From IMG/VR virus record IMGVR_UViG_3300046168_000030, positions 1 to 43,601 of that record: 43,601 bases of DNA. One strand, 5' to 3'. Below the pieces are notes generated by a model. It searched no databases. It saw only the letters and a program-made list of their open reading frames with translations, and was not told the origin of the DNA. Positions 1 through 6,974 of this stretch are shown here, piece by piece; the first letter of the stretch is position 1; each line of letters opens with the position of its first letter. Source of the DNA: a virus. The translations under genes and the position numbers were made by a program.

Positions 1-66
1 GTGCCTCATTGTGCAGCTAAAGCACTGTATCTTCTCTCAAAGAAATTACATGAGCGGAGAAAGTAA
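1..66 (+). CDS. C-terminal end of C5-cytosine DNA methyltransferase (continues from window end)
   Basis: Reading from base 1 in frame gives VPHCAAKALYLLSKKLHERR and K, then stop TAA at 64-66. Joined to the last codons of the window (RMLGNGV) this makes GNGVVP followed by an alanine-rich helix, the usual motif X and C-terminus of bacterial and phage C5-cytosine methyltransferases. The N-terminal part is at 42663-43601; the whole protein would be 334 residues. The gene overlaps the start of the next gene (ATG at 50) by 17 bases. The circular junction itself is inferred from this perfect continuation. Confidence 0.9.
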   Translation: MPHCAAKALYLLSKKLHERRK

Positions 67-610
67 ACAGTTTAAACTTAATCTTCGTTTGCCGAAGGTG
101 CTGGAAGACCATGTTCGCAGCTTCGCTGCTGAGTATGAATTGTCTTTAAATGATGCGGTGAAATTCACTCTAATCCAGCATCACCTTCATTCTAAATTTG
201 GCCCCATACATGGCCCCACAGATGGGGCCAAAATGGAACAATTAGATAAAACTCAATCTGGCCCCACACATGGCCCCACCAGTAGGGCCAAAACATCCTA
301 CCCCTCGCGCGCGCCTTTACTCATGTCTACATATGTAGATATATATAAAGTAAATAATAATAATAGTATTATTTTTTTGTCTGAGAAAACTCAGCAGGCA
401 TGGCAGGAGTGGAAAAAATATCGAGGGATTAAGAAGGCCCAAGAGAAGTTCCAAAAGAGATATATTGACAAGGTGCTGGAGCATGAAACGGAAGCCCAGT
501 TAGTCGAGCGATGGGAGAGAAGTATTTCCAGTGGATGGAAAGGTTTCGTTTTCGATAACGACTTCCAAGATGAACAAACAAACACAACTTACTCGGAGGA
601 TGATTTATGA
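50..610 (+). CDS. Ribbon-helix-helix-like replication initiator candidate carrying an internal origin
   Basis: 186-residue protein if started at the ATG at 50; a GTG at 11 is in frame but would lie deep inside the methyltransferase end. Residues about 7-45 (KLNLRLP, then two helices) look like a ribbon-helix-helix or similar DNA-binding fold. The middle is low complexity: two copies of a GP.HGPT..AK segment and an N-run, which reflect DNA repeats and an AT-rich tract rather than a protein domain. The C-terminal 75 residues are helical and charged. It directly precedes, with ATGA overlap, a DnaC-like helicase loader, as gene O precedes gene P in lambdoid phages. That position and the internal repeats are why I call it an initiator; no specific family is recognised. 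Confidence 0.55.
   Translation: MSGESKQFKLNLRLPKVLEDHVRSFAAEYELSLNDAVKFTLIQHHLHSKFGPIHGPTDGAKMEQLDKTQSGPTHGPTSRAKTSYPSRAPLLMSTYVDIYKVNNNNSIIFLSEKTQQAWQEWKKYRGIKKAQEKFQKRYIDKVLEHETEAQLVERWERSISSGWKGFVFDNDFQDEQTNTTYSEDDL
200..293 (+). repeat. Iteron-like GC-rich direct repeat with hairpins inside initiator gene
   Basis: A unit of about 33 bp (GCCCCAYACATGGCCCCAC then a GGGCCA half, then AAAA) occurs at 201-233 and again at 261-293, exactly 60 bp apart and therefore in the same reading frame. Each unit holds two GGCCCCA boxes and one inverted box. In the first copy TGGCCCCA/TGGGGCCA (211-218 and 223-230) is a perfect 8-bp hairpin with a 4-nt loop. The second copy keeps 6 bp of the stem. These boxes are far richer in GC than the surroundings and are good candidates for initiator binding sites. 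Confidence 0.7.
320..378. other. AT-rich tract, putative DNA-unwinding element of the origin
   Basis: Directly after the GC-rich repeats the sequence becomes almost pure A/T. It contains a 14-bp perfect palindrome TCTACATATGTAGA (326-339), an (AAT)n run, and AATAATA-G-TATTATT as an inverted repeat ending in a T-run. Iterons followed by an AT-rich stretch inside an initiator gene is the organisation of ori-lambda. The assignment as unwinding region is inference from this arrangement. Confidence 0.55.
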
Positions 611-1440
611 CATTACAAAAGATTGGCGATGTGGTCCCAATAGCAAATGTCCCAGATGTGGATTACGATGATATTGTCGTACCATGCAGGGAATGCGAAA
701 TTGATGTTCCCTACAAGAGCAGTGTATTGGCTGCTTTCGGAAACAATAAAAGAATAGTGGTATGTGATGATTGCTGCGATGCAGCATCCGCAGAACAAGC
801 AGAGATCCCAAAGCTTCCAATGATTGAGAATTTTATCTCTAAGATTTATTTGGAGACAGACTTCAATCTTCTACCAAAACAGGCACAAAATATCTGGCGG
901 TATGGATACACCTATGAACGGGAAGATCCTAAGACAAAAAAGAAAGTAAAGTTTGAGTCTAAGAAATTACAGGACTGGCAATCAGTAAATGGAAGAGGTG
1001 TTTACATTCTTGGATCAAGCAGAACAGGTAAGACAAGAACACTCTCATTGGTCCTCAAGCATGTGTACAAGTGTAATATTCCATTCAAATTATTTGAGGC
1101 TGGCCAATTTCATTCAGAATTAGTCGATGCTAAAAAAGGGTATAACTTTTCCGACTGGAGAGATCAGCAGATCAATATTCCAGTATTGGCCATAGATGAT
1201 CTATTTGCTGAGAAGCTGACCGAAACCATACAGTCTGGACTATTCGAGATCGTAGAGGGTCGTATGGCCCGTAAAAAGCCAATTCTGATCACCACTCAAG
1301 TGAAGAGATCCATGGCAGTACAACAGTTTAGAGATCCACAAAGAGGTGAAGCACTCCTTAATCGATTAAGAGAATCATGTGATCTCTATGTTACCAACCA
1401 AGAGGTCACTCAAGATGAAATAAAGGAGGATGAAAAATGA
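607..1440 (+). CDS. DnaC-type AAA+ ATPase (helicase loader) with N-terminal zinc-binding region
   Basis: 277 residues. An N-terminal four-cysteine knuckle (C27, C30, C53, C56) resembles a zinc ribbon. The AAA+ core has Walker A GSSRTGKT (136-143), Walker B VLAIDD (193-198), a sensor-like TTQ (229-231) and an arginine-rich NRLRE near 252-256. This is the plan of DnaC/DnaI/IstB-like ATPases, which place the replicative helicase on single-stranded DNA at an origin or displace host proteins from the helicase. The start overlaps the initiator stop (ATGA at 607-610), implying translational coupling. No phage helicase gene is visible, so it most likely recruits the host DnaB. IstB-type transposition ATPase is excluded by context. 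Confidence 0.8.
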   Translation: MTLQKIGDVVPIANVPDVDYDDIVVPCRECEIDVPYKSSVLAAFGNNKRIVVCDDCCDAASAEQAEIPKLPMIENFISKIYLETDFNLLPKQAQNIWRYGYTYEREDPKTKKKVKFESKKLQDWQSVNGRGVYILGSSRTGKTRTLSLVLKHVYKCNIPFKLFEAGQFHSELVDAKKGYNFSDWRDQQINIPVLAIDDLFAEKLTETIQSGLFEIVEGRMARKKPILITTQVKRSMAVQQFRDPQRGEALLNRLRESCDLYVTNQEVTQDEIKEDEK

Positions 1441-1613
1441 AGTGGGAACATTTACACGGAGATTGGGGATTTATCTTTTTGATGATTTTAATCGCATTAG
1501 TCTGGGGATATGCAGTGAGTAGCTGTTCAACCGTAGACAAATGTGGTCAACCCCATTGCGTAGAACCAAATCATGGACCTTGCCCATGGCACCCAAACAG
1601 TCATGGCAGGTAG
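1437..1613 (+). CDS. Small single-pass membrane protein with cysteine-rich tail
   Basis: 58 residues. It starts at ATGA overlapping the preceding stop, with an AAGGAGG Shine-Dalgarno about 7 nt upstream. Residues 11-29 form a hydrophobic segment rich in F, L, I and W, followed by a short C/H/P-rich tail with four cysteines and several histidines (CSTVDKCGQPHC and HGPCPWH), suggesting an exported, disulfide or metal-binding tail. AVSSC could be read as a weak lipobox but is poorly placed. Function unknown; perhaps a host-envelope or superinfection protein. It overlaps the next gene by 11 bases. Confidence 0.65.
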   Translation: MKWEHLHGDWGFIFLMILIALVWGYAVSSCSTVDKCGQPHCVEPNHGPCPWHPNSHGR

Positions 1614-2058
1614 ATCAAAGATAACGGCCCGTAAGATTGAGAACCTTGAACTTGGTGCCCTTAACAAAATCATCAATGACAAGGTAGATATTGTTCTCGA
1701 TAAGAAGCACCCACTTGCACTCATAGAATCAGATGTAGAGGCAAGAGATGCTCTAATGGATCTTTCCCTAGAAGATTTCAAGAAGCACCTTGAAGCAAAC
1801 TTGAGGCTGCTAAGTAGTAAAACATTACAGCGAATGATTAATGAATTGAAAAAGATTCCAACCCATCGATTACCAGCAGTTTTTCAAATCATCAATGATG
1901 CACTGACTAGGCTGCAAGGTGAACCAACCCAACGCATCGAAGTAACCAAGCATCAATTAAATCAAGATAATTGGGATGAGTTTATTAAAACATTACCCAA
2001 AAAAGCGGAGGTCATTGAAGATGAAAAAAAGGGAAGTAAATCCATTCCAAGCACTTGA
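1603..2058 (+). CDS. Putative small terminase subunit-like protein
   Basis: 151 residues from the ATG at 1603 (MAGRSKITARKIENL); a longer in-frame start at 1573 would lie deeper in the previous gene. The protein is almost entirely helical and charged. A conserved-looking segment near residues 95-140 (IPTHRLPAVFQIINDALTRL, then a GEPTQRIEV stretch) resembles the C-terminal part of phage small terminases or packaging-associated proteins, but no clear helix-turn-helix is seen. It opens the gene group leading to the large terminase. The alternative is a replication accessory protein. Assignment is tentative. Confidence 0.45.
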   Translation: MAGRSKITARKIENLELGALNKIINDKVDIVLDKKHPLALIESDVEARDALMDLSLEDFKKHLEANLRLLSSKTLQRMINELKKIPTHRLPAVFQIINDALTRLQGEPTQRIEVTKHQLNQDNWDEFIKTLPKKAEVIEDEKKGSKSIPST

Positions 2059-2227
2059 GTTCTGGGAAGAGATAATACCAAAGTTTACGAGAAAGGATTA
2101 TGAACAGTTTGCTAGAGCATATGATGAAGTCTGGCAGAAAGGACAGTTAAGATATGAAAACGGAAAAGTCATTAGAACCAATATCAAGCGATACAGACCA
2201 AACAATGGATATAGCTGCGACATTTGA
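2021..2227 (+). CDS. Small hypothetical protein
   Basis: 68 residues starting MKKREVNPFQALEFWEEI at 2021, inside the end of the previous gene; a GGAGG lies about 11 nt upstream of this start, whereas a start at 1976 has none. The N-terminal half is aromatic and acidic (FQALEFWEEIIPKF), the C-terminal half basic. It overlaps the next gene by 74 bases. No family is recognised. Confidence 0.5.
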   Translation: MKKREVNPFQALEFWEEIIPKFTRKDYEQFARAYDEVWQKGQLRYENGKVIRTNIKRYRPNNGYSCDI

Positions 2228-2501
2228 TGAAGCATTACAAGCACTGGACATTCTTATCGCCCAGCAAGGTAATCCACGCATCAGAGATCTACATAAGCAT
2301 ACCATTAGGGATTATTTGATGAAGCAGGAGGAAATGCTTAATGTGTATCGAAATGCAGCCAAAATGCCTCTCACGGGCCTGTATAAGCCTGTAAACGGCA
2401 ATTTTACGAGACTAGAGCAGATCCGATTACTTGCAGTCAAGATTGAGGGGATGTCTGAAGAGATTAGACGGTTAGAAGGTGAGGTAAGTAATAGAGGATG
2501 A
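2154..2501 (+). CDS. Hypothetical helical protein
   Basis: 115 residues. The start at 2154 has an AAAGGA about 10 nt upstream; an internal Met at 2205 lacks one. The protein is helical, with a charged C-terminal segment (EQIRLLAVKIEGMSEEIRRLEG) likely to form a short coiled coil. It is the last gene before the GC-rich gap at 2502-2744. No recognised family; position suggests a replication or packaging accessory role. Confidence 0.6.
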   Translation: MKTEKSLEPISSDTDQTMDIAATFDEALQALDILIAQQGNPRIRDLHKHTIRDYLMKQEEMLNVYRNAAKMPLTGLYKPVNGNFTRLEQIRLLAVKIEGMSEEIRRLEGEVSNRG

Positions 2502-2744
2502 AAATCGGTTGCAGGTATCCCCAGCGGCCAGTGCCTCGCGCGCGTGTAGGTCTCAACATTGGTCCTAAATGGTATCGAATTGGTCCTAATTGGTCCGCAA
2601 CCAGCGGAAGCCCAGTGTTTATGCAGGTGTACAGAGGATTCCTTGTCCCCTGCCTACCCCGAATGGACCGTGGGGGGGGTCGGGGGGGAGGAGATCCAAG
2701 AATCTCAGACCGTTTGGCTCAGAGAAAAATTTTAATTTAAAAAA
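2502..2744. other. GC-rich intergenic island with phased repeats: candidate pac/cos site
   Basis: This stretch has one unlikely ORF (start 2498) and looks non-coding. It holds CTCGCGCGCG (2535-2544), a CCAGCGG box at 2521-2527 repeated at 2601-2607, and four ATTGGTCC-like boxes starting at 2558, 2568, 2579 and 2589. A G-run pair follows at about 2671-2688 (8 G, TC, 7 G). Phased boxes and G-rich DNA between small-terminase-like and large-terminase genes fit a packaging initiation site. The function is inferred from position and structure only. Confidence 0.5.
2558..2597 (+). repeat. Helically phased ATTGGTCC repeats
   Basis: ATTGGTCCTAA begins at 2558 and 2579 (21 bp apart), ATTGGTCC again at 2589, and a degenerate copy (AATGGTATC) at 2568. 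Spacing of 10-11 bp puts all boxes on one face of the helix, as expected for a ring-shaped or oligomeric DNA-binding protein such as a small terminase. Confidence 0.65.
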
Positions 2745-3464
2745 ATGAATGAATTAGAACAGAAAGATTACCTTGAATGCATATTCGATCATCTGCCCCC
2801 ATGTGAGGTAGAATTGCTAAAGCTTAGATATTATGATGACCGTACCTACAAAGACATTGGTAAGAAGTTTAAGGTTACTGGTACGGCAGCACGGGTTTCG
2901 ATAGATAAGATACTTATATCATGTCGTACTATTGTAAGTGGTATTGATAAGGGTAGGGATGTAATTACAGAACCGTCTTTATCTGCAAATTCTAATTTTT
3001 CTGACGGTAAGCTTACTGATGCACAGGTTGCAATAAGGAAGAAAATGGATGAGATCCGAGACAGGACTGAGAGTAAGGGAGAGAAGCGGCAACGGATAGA
3101 GAGAAAGGATGTGAAGCGAAGAAGGGCGAAGAGTAGGGCAAGGAAAGGACGAAGAAGAAGATCAATAGCAGCAAAACAAGCGGCCCGTTTTAGGAGAGAG
3201 GTTGATAGATTAGCGAAGAAAGAGAGAGAAGAGGAGTTTTTGGCTAATCTGGAGTGGCAAAAAGAGGAGGACCGTAAGTTCCGAGAGAATAATTATCCTA
3301 AAGATTTCATAGGTGCAGATGGATATAGGTACACGATCTGGGTGCCGAAAGATAAGAATATGCCATTTGATATTCCAGAACCTTACAGGAGAGGATTTAT
3401 TCCACCTGCACGATCATTAAAGGGAATATCCCACAACCCAGTAAGGCAAAATGGAAACTGCTAG
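2745..3464 (+). CDS. Sigma-70 region 4-like HTH protein with very basic central domain
   Basis: 239 residues. Residues 5-60 (LPPCEVELLKLRYYDDRTYKDIGKKFKVTGTAAR) match the sequence style of sigma region 4 / ECF sigma C-terminal helix-turn-helix: an initial helix, an LxLRYY..xTYxxIG turn and a recognition helix. Residues about 105-165 are extremely basic (KRRRAKSRARKGRRRR), then a K/E/R coiled-coil and an acidic-aromatic C-terminus. It may be a DNA-binding regulator of late or packaging genes, or a packaging-site binder, since it follows the pac candidate directly. No sigma region 2 is present, so it cannot be a complete sigma factor. Confidence 0.55.
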   Translation: MNELEQKDYLECIFDHLPPCEVELLKLRYYDDRTYKDIGKKFKVTGTAARVSIDKILISCRTIVSGIDKGRDVITEPSLSANSNFSDGKLTDAQVAIRKKMDEIRDRTESKGEKRQRIERKDVKRRRAKSRARKGRRRRSIAAKQAARFRREVDRLAKKEREEEFLANLEWQKEEDRKFRENNYPKDFIGADGYRYTIWVPKDKNMPFDIPEPYRRGFIPPARSLKGISHNPVRQNGNC

Positions 3465-3885
3465 TTTTATACCGAGAGAGAATGAAGACACTCTTCGTGC
3501 TGAGAATCAATTACGAGGGAGGATAGAAAAGTCATGGGATATAAAGATGGAAAAGCTGCCGACTACATATTCTCTAGATTACGCGATTAAGAAGGGTGAA
3601 GAAGTAAAAGGCTTTATTGAGTTGAAATGTCGGACACATGTTTACGGCACCTTTGATACTTACATGATATCCTTGAAGAAATGGAAAGCATGTCGTGAAT
3701 TTCAAGCAAGTAGTCATCTAAAAGCTTTTTTAGGGGTTGGATTTACTGATGGTGATTATTGGCTGGATACGGCCAATGTGACTGACTTTTCAGTGAAGAT
3801 GGGTGGTCGTAGTGATCGAGATTGGACGGTGGATAGAGAACCGTGCGTATTTTTTAACATAGAATATTTTAAGGAGTTTAAATGA
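3451..3885 (+). CDS. PD-(D/E)XK nuclease-like protein
   Basis: 144 residues, overlapping the previous gene by 14 bases. The arrangement E19 ... D43 ... E57-L-K59 (DYAIKKGEEVKGFIELKCR) fits the restriction-endonuclease-like core: a first acidic helix, an Asp on a beta strand and an ExK strand. The length fits small phage nucleases of this fold, which cut or resolve branched DNA. Position just before the terminase suggests DNA processing before packaging. Identification is by motif only. Confidence 0.5.
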   Translation: METASFIPRENEDTLRAENQLRGRIEKSWDIKMEKLPTTYSLDYAIKKGEEVKGFIELKCRTHVYGTFDTYMISLKKWKACREFQASSHLKAFLGVGFTDGDYWLDTANVTDFSVKMGGRSDRDWTVDREPCVFFNIEYFKEFK

Positions 3886-4283
3886 AGACAGAAAAAGAAT
3901 TAGCGAATGAATTGGGTATTGATCGTAAAATGCTGGCTGGATGGAGAAAGGACGGTATTGTTGCGACTAGTAGCTGGGTAAAGGTAAGTAATCAGATTAC
4001 ATATCATGAGGAGGGTGAGCATGAGGTGAGGAATATTGTACAGAGGGAACTTTGTGCGGATGAATTATCTGAGCCGCTACCAGAACCAGACGGGCCACAG
4101 GAATTGGCGATTACCAAGATCCCATTAAATCCAAAACTGGTTATGTGTGGAGATACACGGGTTAGGGTTAGAGAGAATAAGAATTTTTTAATTGGGATGA
4201 AACTTAATGCTAGGCCGCCTGCCACTGGTGAGCAGGTTTGGGTGATGGTAGGTAGATGTCCCAGATGGAGAGGAAAATACTAA
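3882..4283 (+). CDS. HTH protein upstream of large terminase; alternative small terminase candidate
   Basis: 133 residues, ATGA overlap with the preceding stop. The first 30 residues (KELANELGIDRKMLAGWRKDGI) are a classic helix-turn-helix of the excisionase/terminase-small type. The rest has an acidic, proline-rich linker (residues about 65-80) and a beta-rich C-terminus. Its place two genes before terL makes it a second candidate for the small terminase DNA-recognition subunit; a transcription regulator is the alternative. Confidence 0.5.
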   Translation: MKTEKELANELGIDRKMLAGWRKDGIVATSSWVKVSNQITYHEEGEHEVRNIVQRELCADELSEPLPEPDGPQELAITKIPLNPKLVMCGDTRVRVRENKNFLIGMKLNARPPATGEQVWVMVGRCPRWRGKY

Positions 4284-4426
4284 TGAGTAGAGAAAGTGAA
4301 AACATTGTTTCCCAGTGGGAGGAACAGAAACGCATGGGAAAAGAGAAAACTTCTTTGGAGCAAATTTTGATTAAAATGATAAAGGCTCCTGCACCTAAGA
4401 AAAAGGCACCTAAGAAAAAGAAATGA
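4283..4426 (+). CDS. Tiny lysine-rich protein
   Basis: 47 residues, start ATG at 4283 overlapping the previous stop, with GGAG about 12 nt upstream. The C-terminus is an APKKKAPKKKK tail. It ends by overlapping the terL start (ATGA). The basic tail suggests nucleic acid contact. No family recognised. Confidence 0.6.
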   Translation: MSRESENIVSQWEEQKRMGKEKTSLEQILIKMIKAPAPKKKAPKKKK

Positions 4427-6051
4427 TCCAGCCTACACCGCATCCATACTTCCGTTTACCTACGCAAAAAGAAGCTTTGGCAATGGGGCCAGAGGGATTG
4501 AGTGAAGTACTCGAAAAAAGAGAAGAGGTAATCCAGCAATCAATTAAAGACCCTTTTCATCATGGTATTGAGCCAGATCACTGGAAAATGGCAGATGAAG
4601 AGTTTTCTAAATGTGATGAACTTCTTATTTTGGGCGGAAATCGTTCGGGAAAAAGCACTTGGGCCAGTAAAAGAGTAGTAAAGTGCATAAATGACATCCC
4701 AGAGGCCAATGTGCTTTGTATGCATACTACGGCCAGCACTTCAGTCGAGCAGCAGCAGCAATTGATCTGGAATTTCATCCCCAGCGAATGGAAGGCGGCT
4801 AAAAAGGGTAAGGTAACAAACATGACTTTTTCTAAGAAGGGCGGTTTTACTGAATCATGTTGCGTTGCTCCTAACGGTAGCCGCATCTTTTTCCGTAATT
4901 ATTCGCAGAACTTAGATTCTGGTATCTTGGAAGGTTCAGAATGGGACATGGTTTGGATGGATGAGCTTTGTGGTTTGGACCATGTGCAGGCTTTGCGTTT
5001 TCGATTGGTTACCCGTGCAAGAAAACCAGCACCAAATTACCCAGAAGGATATCCTTGGCGAGGAATGTTGATTACATTTACACCCGTTACTGGATATAGT
5101 CCTACCGTCAGAGAATATTTACAGGGTGCAACCATGGAAAAGTGGGATTGGGCCGATAAAGATCTTCTGGAGAAGGAAAGAGTGCCAATTATTGAGCAGC
5201 CGATCAAAGAAAACGCAAAAGTCATCTATTTTTGGTCTCAGTGGAATAAATTTAATGATTACAACCAGTTAAAGCGAACATTACGGTCAGATCCTAAGAC
5301 AAAAATCTTGATGCGAGCGTATGGGCGGCCAACTAAGGTCCAGTCTGGCCAATTTCCTCGTTTTTCGGAGGCCCATTTGGTGACTGACGAACAAATCCCA
5401 GAAGAGGGGACTAATTACATGATTTGCGATCCATCTCACGGGAAAAACTGGGTTATTATCTGGGTACGGGTTGCCAAGGATGGAAAATGCTATGTTTACC
5501 GAGAATGGCCGAGCCAAGTGGAACCAGTGAAAGGTTTTGGATTTCTTGGAGAGTGGGCCGTGAGCGGAAAGAAGGTAGACGGTGATAAAGGACCAGCACA
5601 GGAACCATTAGGCTTTTCCTTGAATAGGTACAAGGAATTGATTGAAGATGCCGAGAAGGATGAAGAAATTTTTCTGCGGATCATGGATAGTCGATTTGGA
5701 TCTGCTCCTACTCCTACAAAATCTGGAATGACTACCCTCATTGATCAAATGAGCGATATTGGCCTCCATTTTGAGCCAAGTATTGGTGTAAGGATCGAAG
5801 AAGGTGTTACTATGATCAATGATCTACTTGACTGGGATGATGAAGAGGAAATATCGGCCATCAATTGCCCCAGATTATATGTTCATAAGGATTGCAAGAA
5901 CCTTAGATTTGCATTGGCAACATGGACGGGTAAGGACGGGCGGCATGGTGCCTGCAAAGATTTCACTGATGTTTTACGCTATTTTTGCCTATCTGGACCA
6001 ACCTATTTGGACCCAAATGATGCGATTATAAGCCAAGGTGGGGCTTATTAA
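4423..6051 (+). CDS. terL: Large terminase subunit (packaging ATPase and nuclease)
   Basis: 542 residues. Walker A is GGNRSGKST (71-79); Walker B is DMVWMDE (175-181) with catalytic E181; the coupling motif LITFTP follows near 216-221. The RNase H-like nuclease domain has acidic residues D336 (ICDPSHG) and D422 (IMDSRFG), with a further D in the C-terminal ACKDFTDVLRYF. Length and order match phage large terminases that pump DNA into the prohead and cut it. The start is coupled to the lysine-rich gene by ATGA. The gene ends immediately before the 10-bp repeat array. Confidence 0.93.
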   Translation: MIQPTPHPYFRLPTQKEALAMGPEGLSEVLEKREEVIQQSIKDPFHHGIEPDHWKMADEEFSKCDELLILGGNRSGKSTWASKRVVKCINDIPEANVLCMHTTASTSVEQQQQLIWNFIPSEWKAAKKGKVTNMTFSKKGGFTESCCVAPNGSRIFFRNYSQNLDSGILEGSEWDMVWMDELCGLDHVQALRFRLVTRARKPAPNYPEGYPWRGMLITFTPVTGYSPTVREYLQGATMEKWDWADKDLLEKERVPIIEQPIKENAKVIYFWSQWNKFNDYNQLKRTLRSDPKTKILMRAYGRPTKVQSGQFPRFSEAHLVTDEQIPEEGTNYMICDPSHGKNWVIIWVRVAKDGKCYVYREWPSQVEPVKGFGFLGEWAVSGKKVDGDKGPAQEPLGFSLNRYKELIEDAEKDEEIFLRIMDSRFGSAPTPTKSGMTTLIDQMSDIGLHFEPSIGVRIEEGVTMINDLLDWDDEEEISAINCPRLYVHKDCKNLRFALATWTGKDGRHGACKDFTDVLRYFCLSGPTYLDPNDAIISQGGAY

Positions 6052-6052
6052 G

Positions 6053-6152
6053 TATAGCTTACTACAGCTTACTACAGCTTTGTATAGCTTTGTACAGATT
6101 TGTATAGTCCACCTAAGTCCACCTAAGTCCACCTAAGTCCACTTTAGTCCAC
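6053..6152 (+). repeat. Ten perfect-register 10-bp tandem repeats in two families
   Basis: Directly after the terL stop come ten consecutive 10-mers: TATAGCTTAC, TACAGCTTAC, TACAGCTTTG, TATAGCTTTG, TACAGATTTG, TATAGTCCAC, three times CTAAGTCCAC, and TTTAGTCCAC. No base is inserted between units, and the sixth unit is a hybrid of the two families. The array is non-coding. A 10-bp period keeps each unit on nearly the same side of the helix. Candidate roles are a packaging or partition site, a regulator platform or an intrinsically curved segment. Confidence 0.9.
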
Positions 6153-6217
6153 CTATTGATCCAAAAGGTTGGAACTGGTTAAATATATTTTATGACATAG
6201 GAAAATTATTAATTATC

Positions 6218-6245
6218 TTGCTTTATGTCTCCCAATAAGTAAATT
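6218..6245 (+). promoter_or_regulatory. Cassette promoter P1
   Basis: TTGCTT (6218-6223), 16-bp spacer containing TGTCTCCCAATA, then TAAATT (6240-6245), ending 7 nt before the ATG at 6253. A TATGACATA box lies 27 bp upstream of the -35 (6191-6199). It belongs to a five-member family and has no Shine-Dalgarno after it, so the transcript may be leaderless. Confidence 0.7.
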
Positions 6246-6252
6246 AGTAAGC

Positions 6253-6633
6253 ATGAACATATTTGATTTTACTAACGGAACTAAAGGGAAAAGCGTAGGA
6301 GAATTTAAATTTGGATTCTCTAGTGGCAAGCGAGTCACTAAAAATGGAAAAACTTTTTCTGTCGAGCTGGCTAACCCAAACAATAGAGAATTTTTTGACA
6401 ATAAGCGTGGGGTGCAAACAAAAATAACCACTCAATGGTGCAGCGAAGCTGGTAACAACTTAGACAATACAATTAATCCAGAAGACTTCGGCTGCGAAGC
6501 TGTTATCTTTTGCACTGGGTGTTTTAGTTTTAATCATGGCAAAGACGAAGAATGGGATTGGTTGGTAGTGGGAACTGCTGACTGGAATCGCAAAGCACTT
6601 AAACAGGGAATTTTAACCGCAAAAAAATTATGA
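6253..6633 (+). CDS. Hypothetical accessory protein, possibly translated leaderless
   Basis: 126 residues, first gene after promoter P1. The start ATGAAC is shared with other cassette genes and has no ribosome binding site. The sequence looks beta-rich, with hydrophobic strands and conserved-looking cysteines (residues about 63, 80, 87 and 90: EAVIFCTGCFSF) and a WDWLVVGTADW segment. No known domain is recognised. It is coupled by ATGA to the next gene. Likely an early or accessory function. Confidence 0.65.
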   Translation: MNIFDFTNGTKGKSVGEFKFGFSSGKRVTKNGKTFSVELANPNNREFFDNKRGVQTKITTQWCSEAGNNLDNTINPEDFGCEAVIFCTGCFSFNHGKDEEWDWLVVGTADWNRKALKQGILTAKKL

Positions 6634-6974
6634 GTTACGATAAAGATAATTGGGCCGTACCAACTGGCCTTTCACGCAAGGCCCGTAAGCTGGCCTTCGC
6701 TTTAGCTAAATTGGCTAAAGAACGCAACTGGAACGCTGGCCAGAAAGTTTTCTGGTCCCCAAAACAATGGAGAGATAAGGGTGAATCTTATGGCCGTGAT
6801 GCAGAATTAGTCATTCTCCATGAGGGTGGATCCCATGCACCTTTCTTTTCACTAGACCACTCTTACGATACTGGATCTTACAATCAATATGAAGAGCAGG
6901 TCAGACTTCTTAGCGAATACGGTTTCTGGCTTGAAGGTCTCTACACATGGAGCAGTGCGGTATATGAACATTGA
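6630..6974 (+). CDS. Hypothetical protein
   Basis: 114 residues, ATGA overlap with the preceding gene. The N-terminus is basic and helical (LSRKARKLAFALAKLAKERNW), the middle has VFWSPKQWRDKG, and the C-terminus is rich in Tyr, Trp, His and acidic residues. It appears to be the second gene of the P1 operon. No family recognised. Confidence 0.6.
   Translation: MSYDKDNWAVPTGLSRKARKLAFALAKLAKERNWNAGQKVFWSPKQWRDKGESYGRDAELVILHEGGSHAPFFSLDHSYDTGSYNQYEEQVRLLSEYGFWLEGLYTWSSAVYEH

Noticed and set aside
2498-2740. 80-residue + strand ORF in the GC-rich island
   Set aside because: Composition follows the repeats and G-runs, there is no hydrophobic core pattern, and the DNA shows phased boxes instead. 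Treated as non-coding.
6053-6152. CRISPR array
   Set aside because: Units are 10 bp and contiguous, with no spacers and no cas genes.
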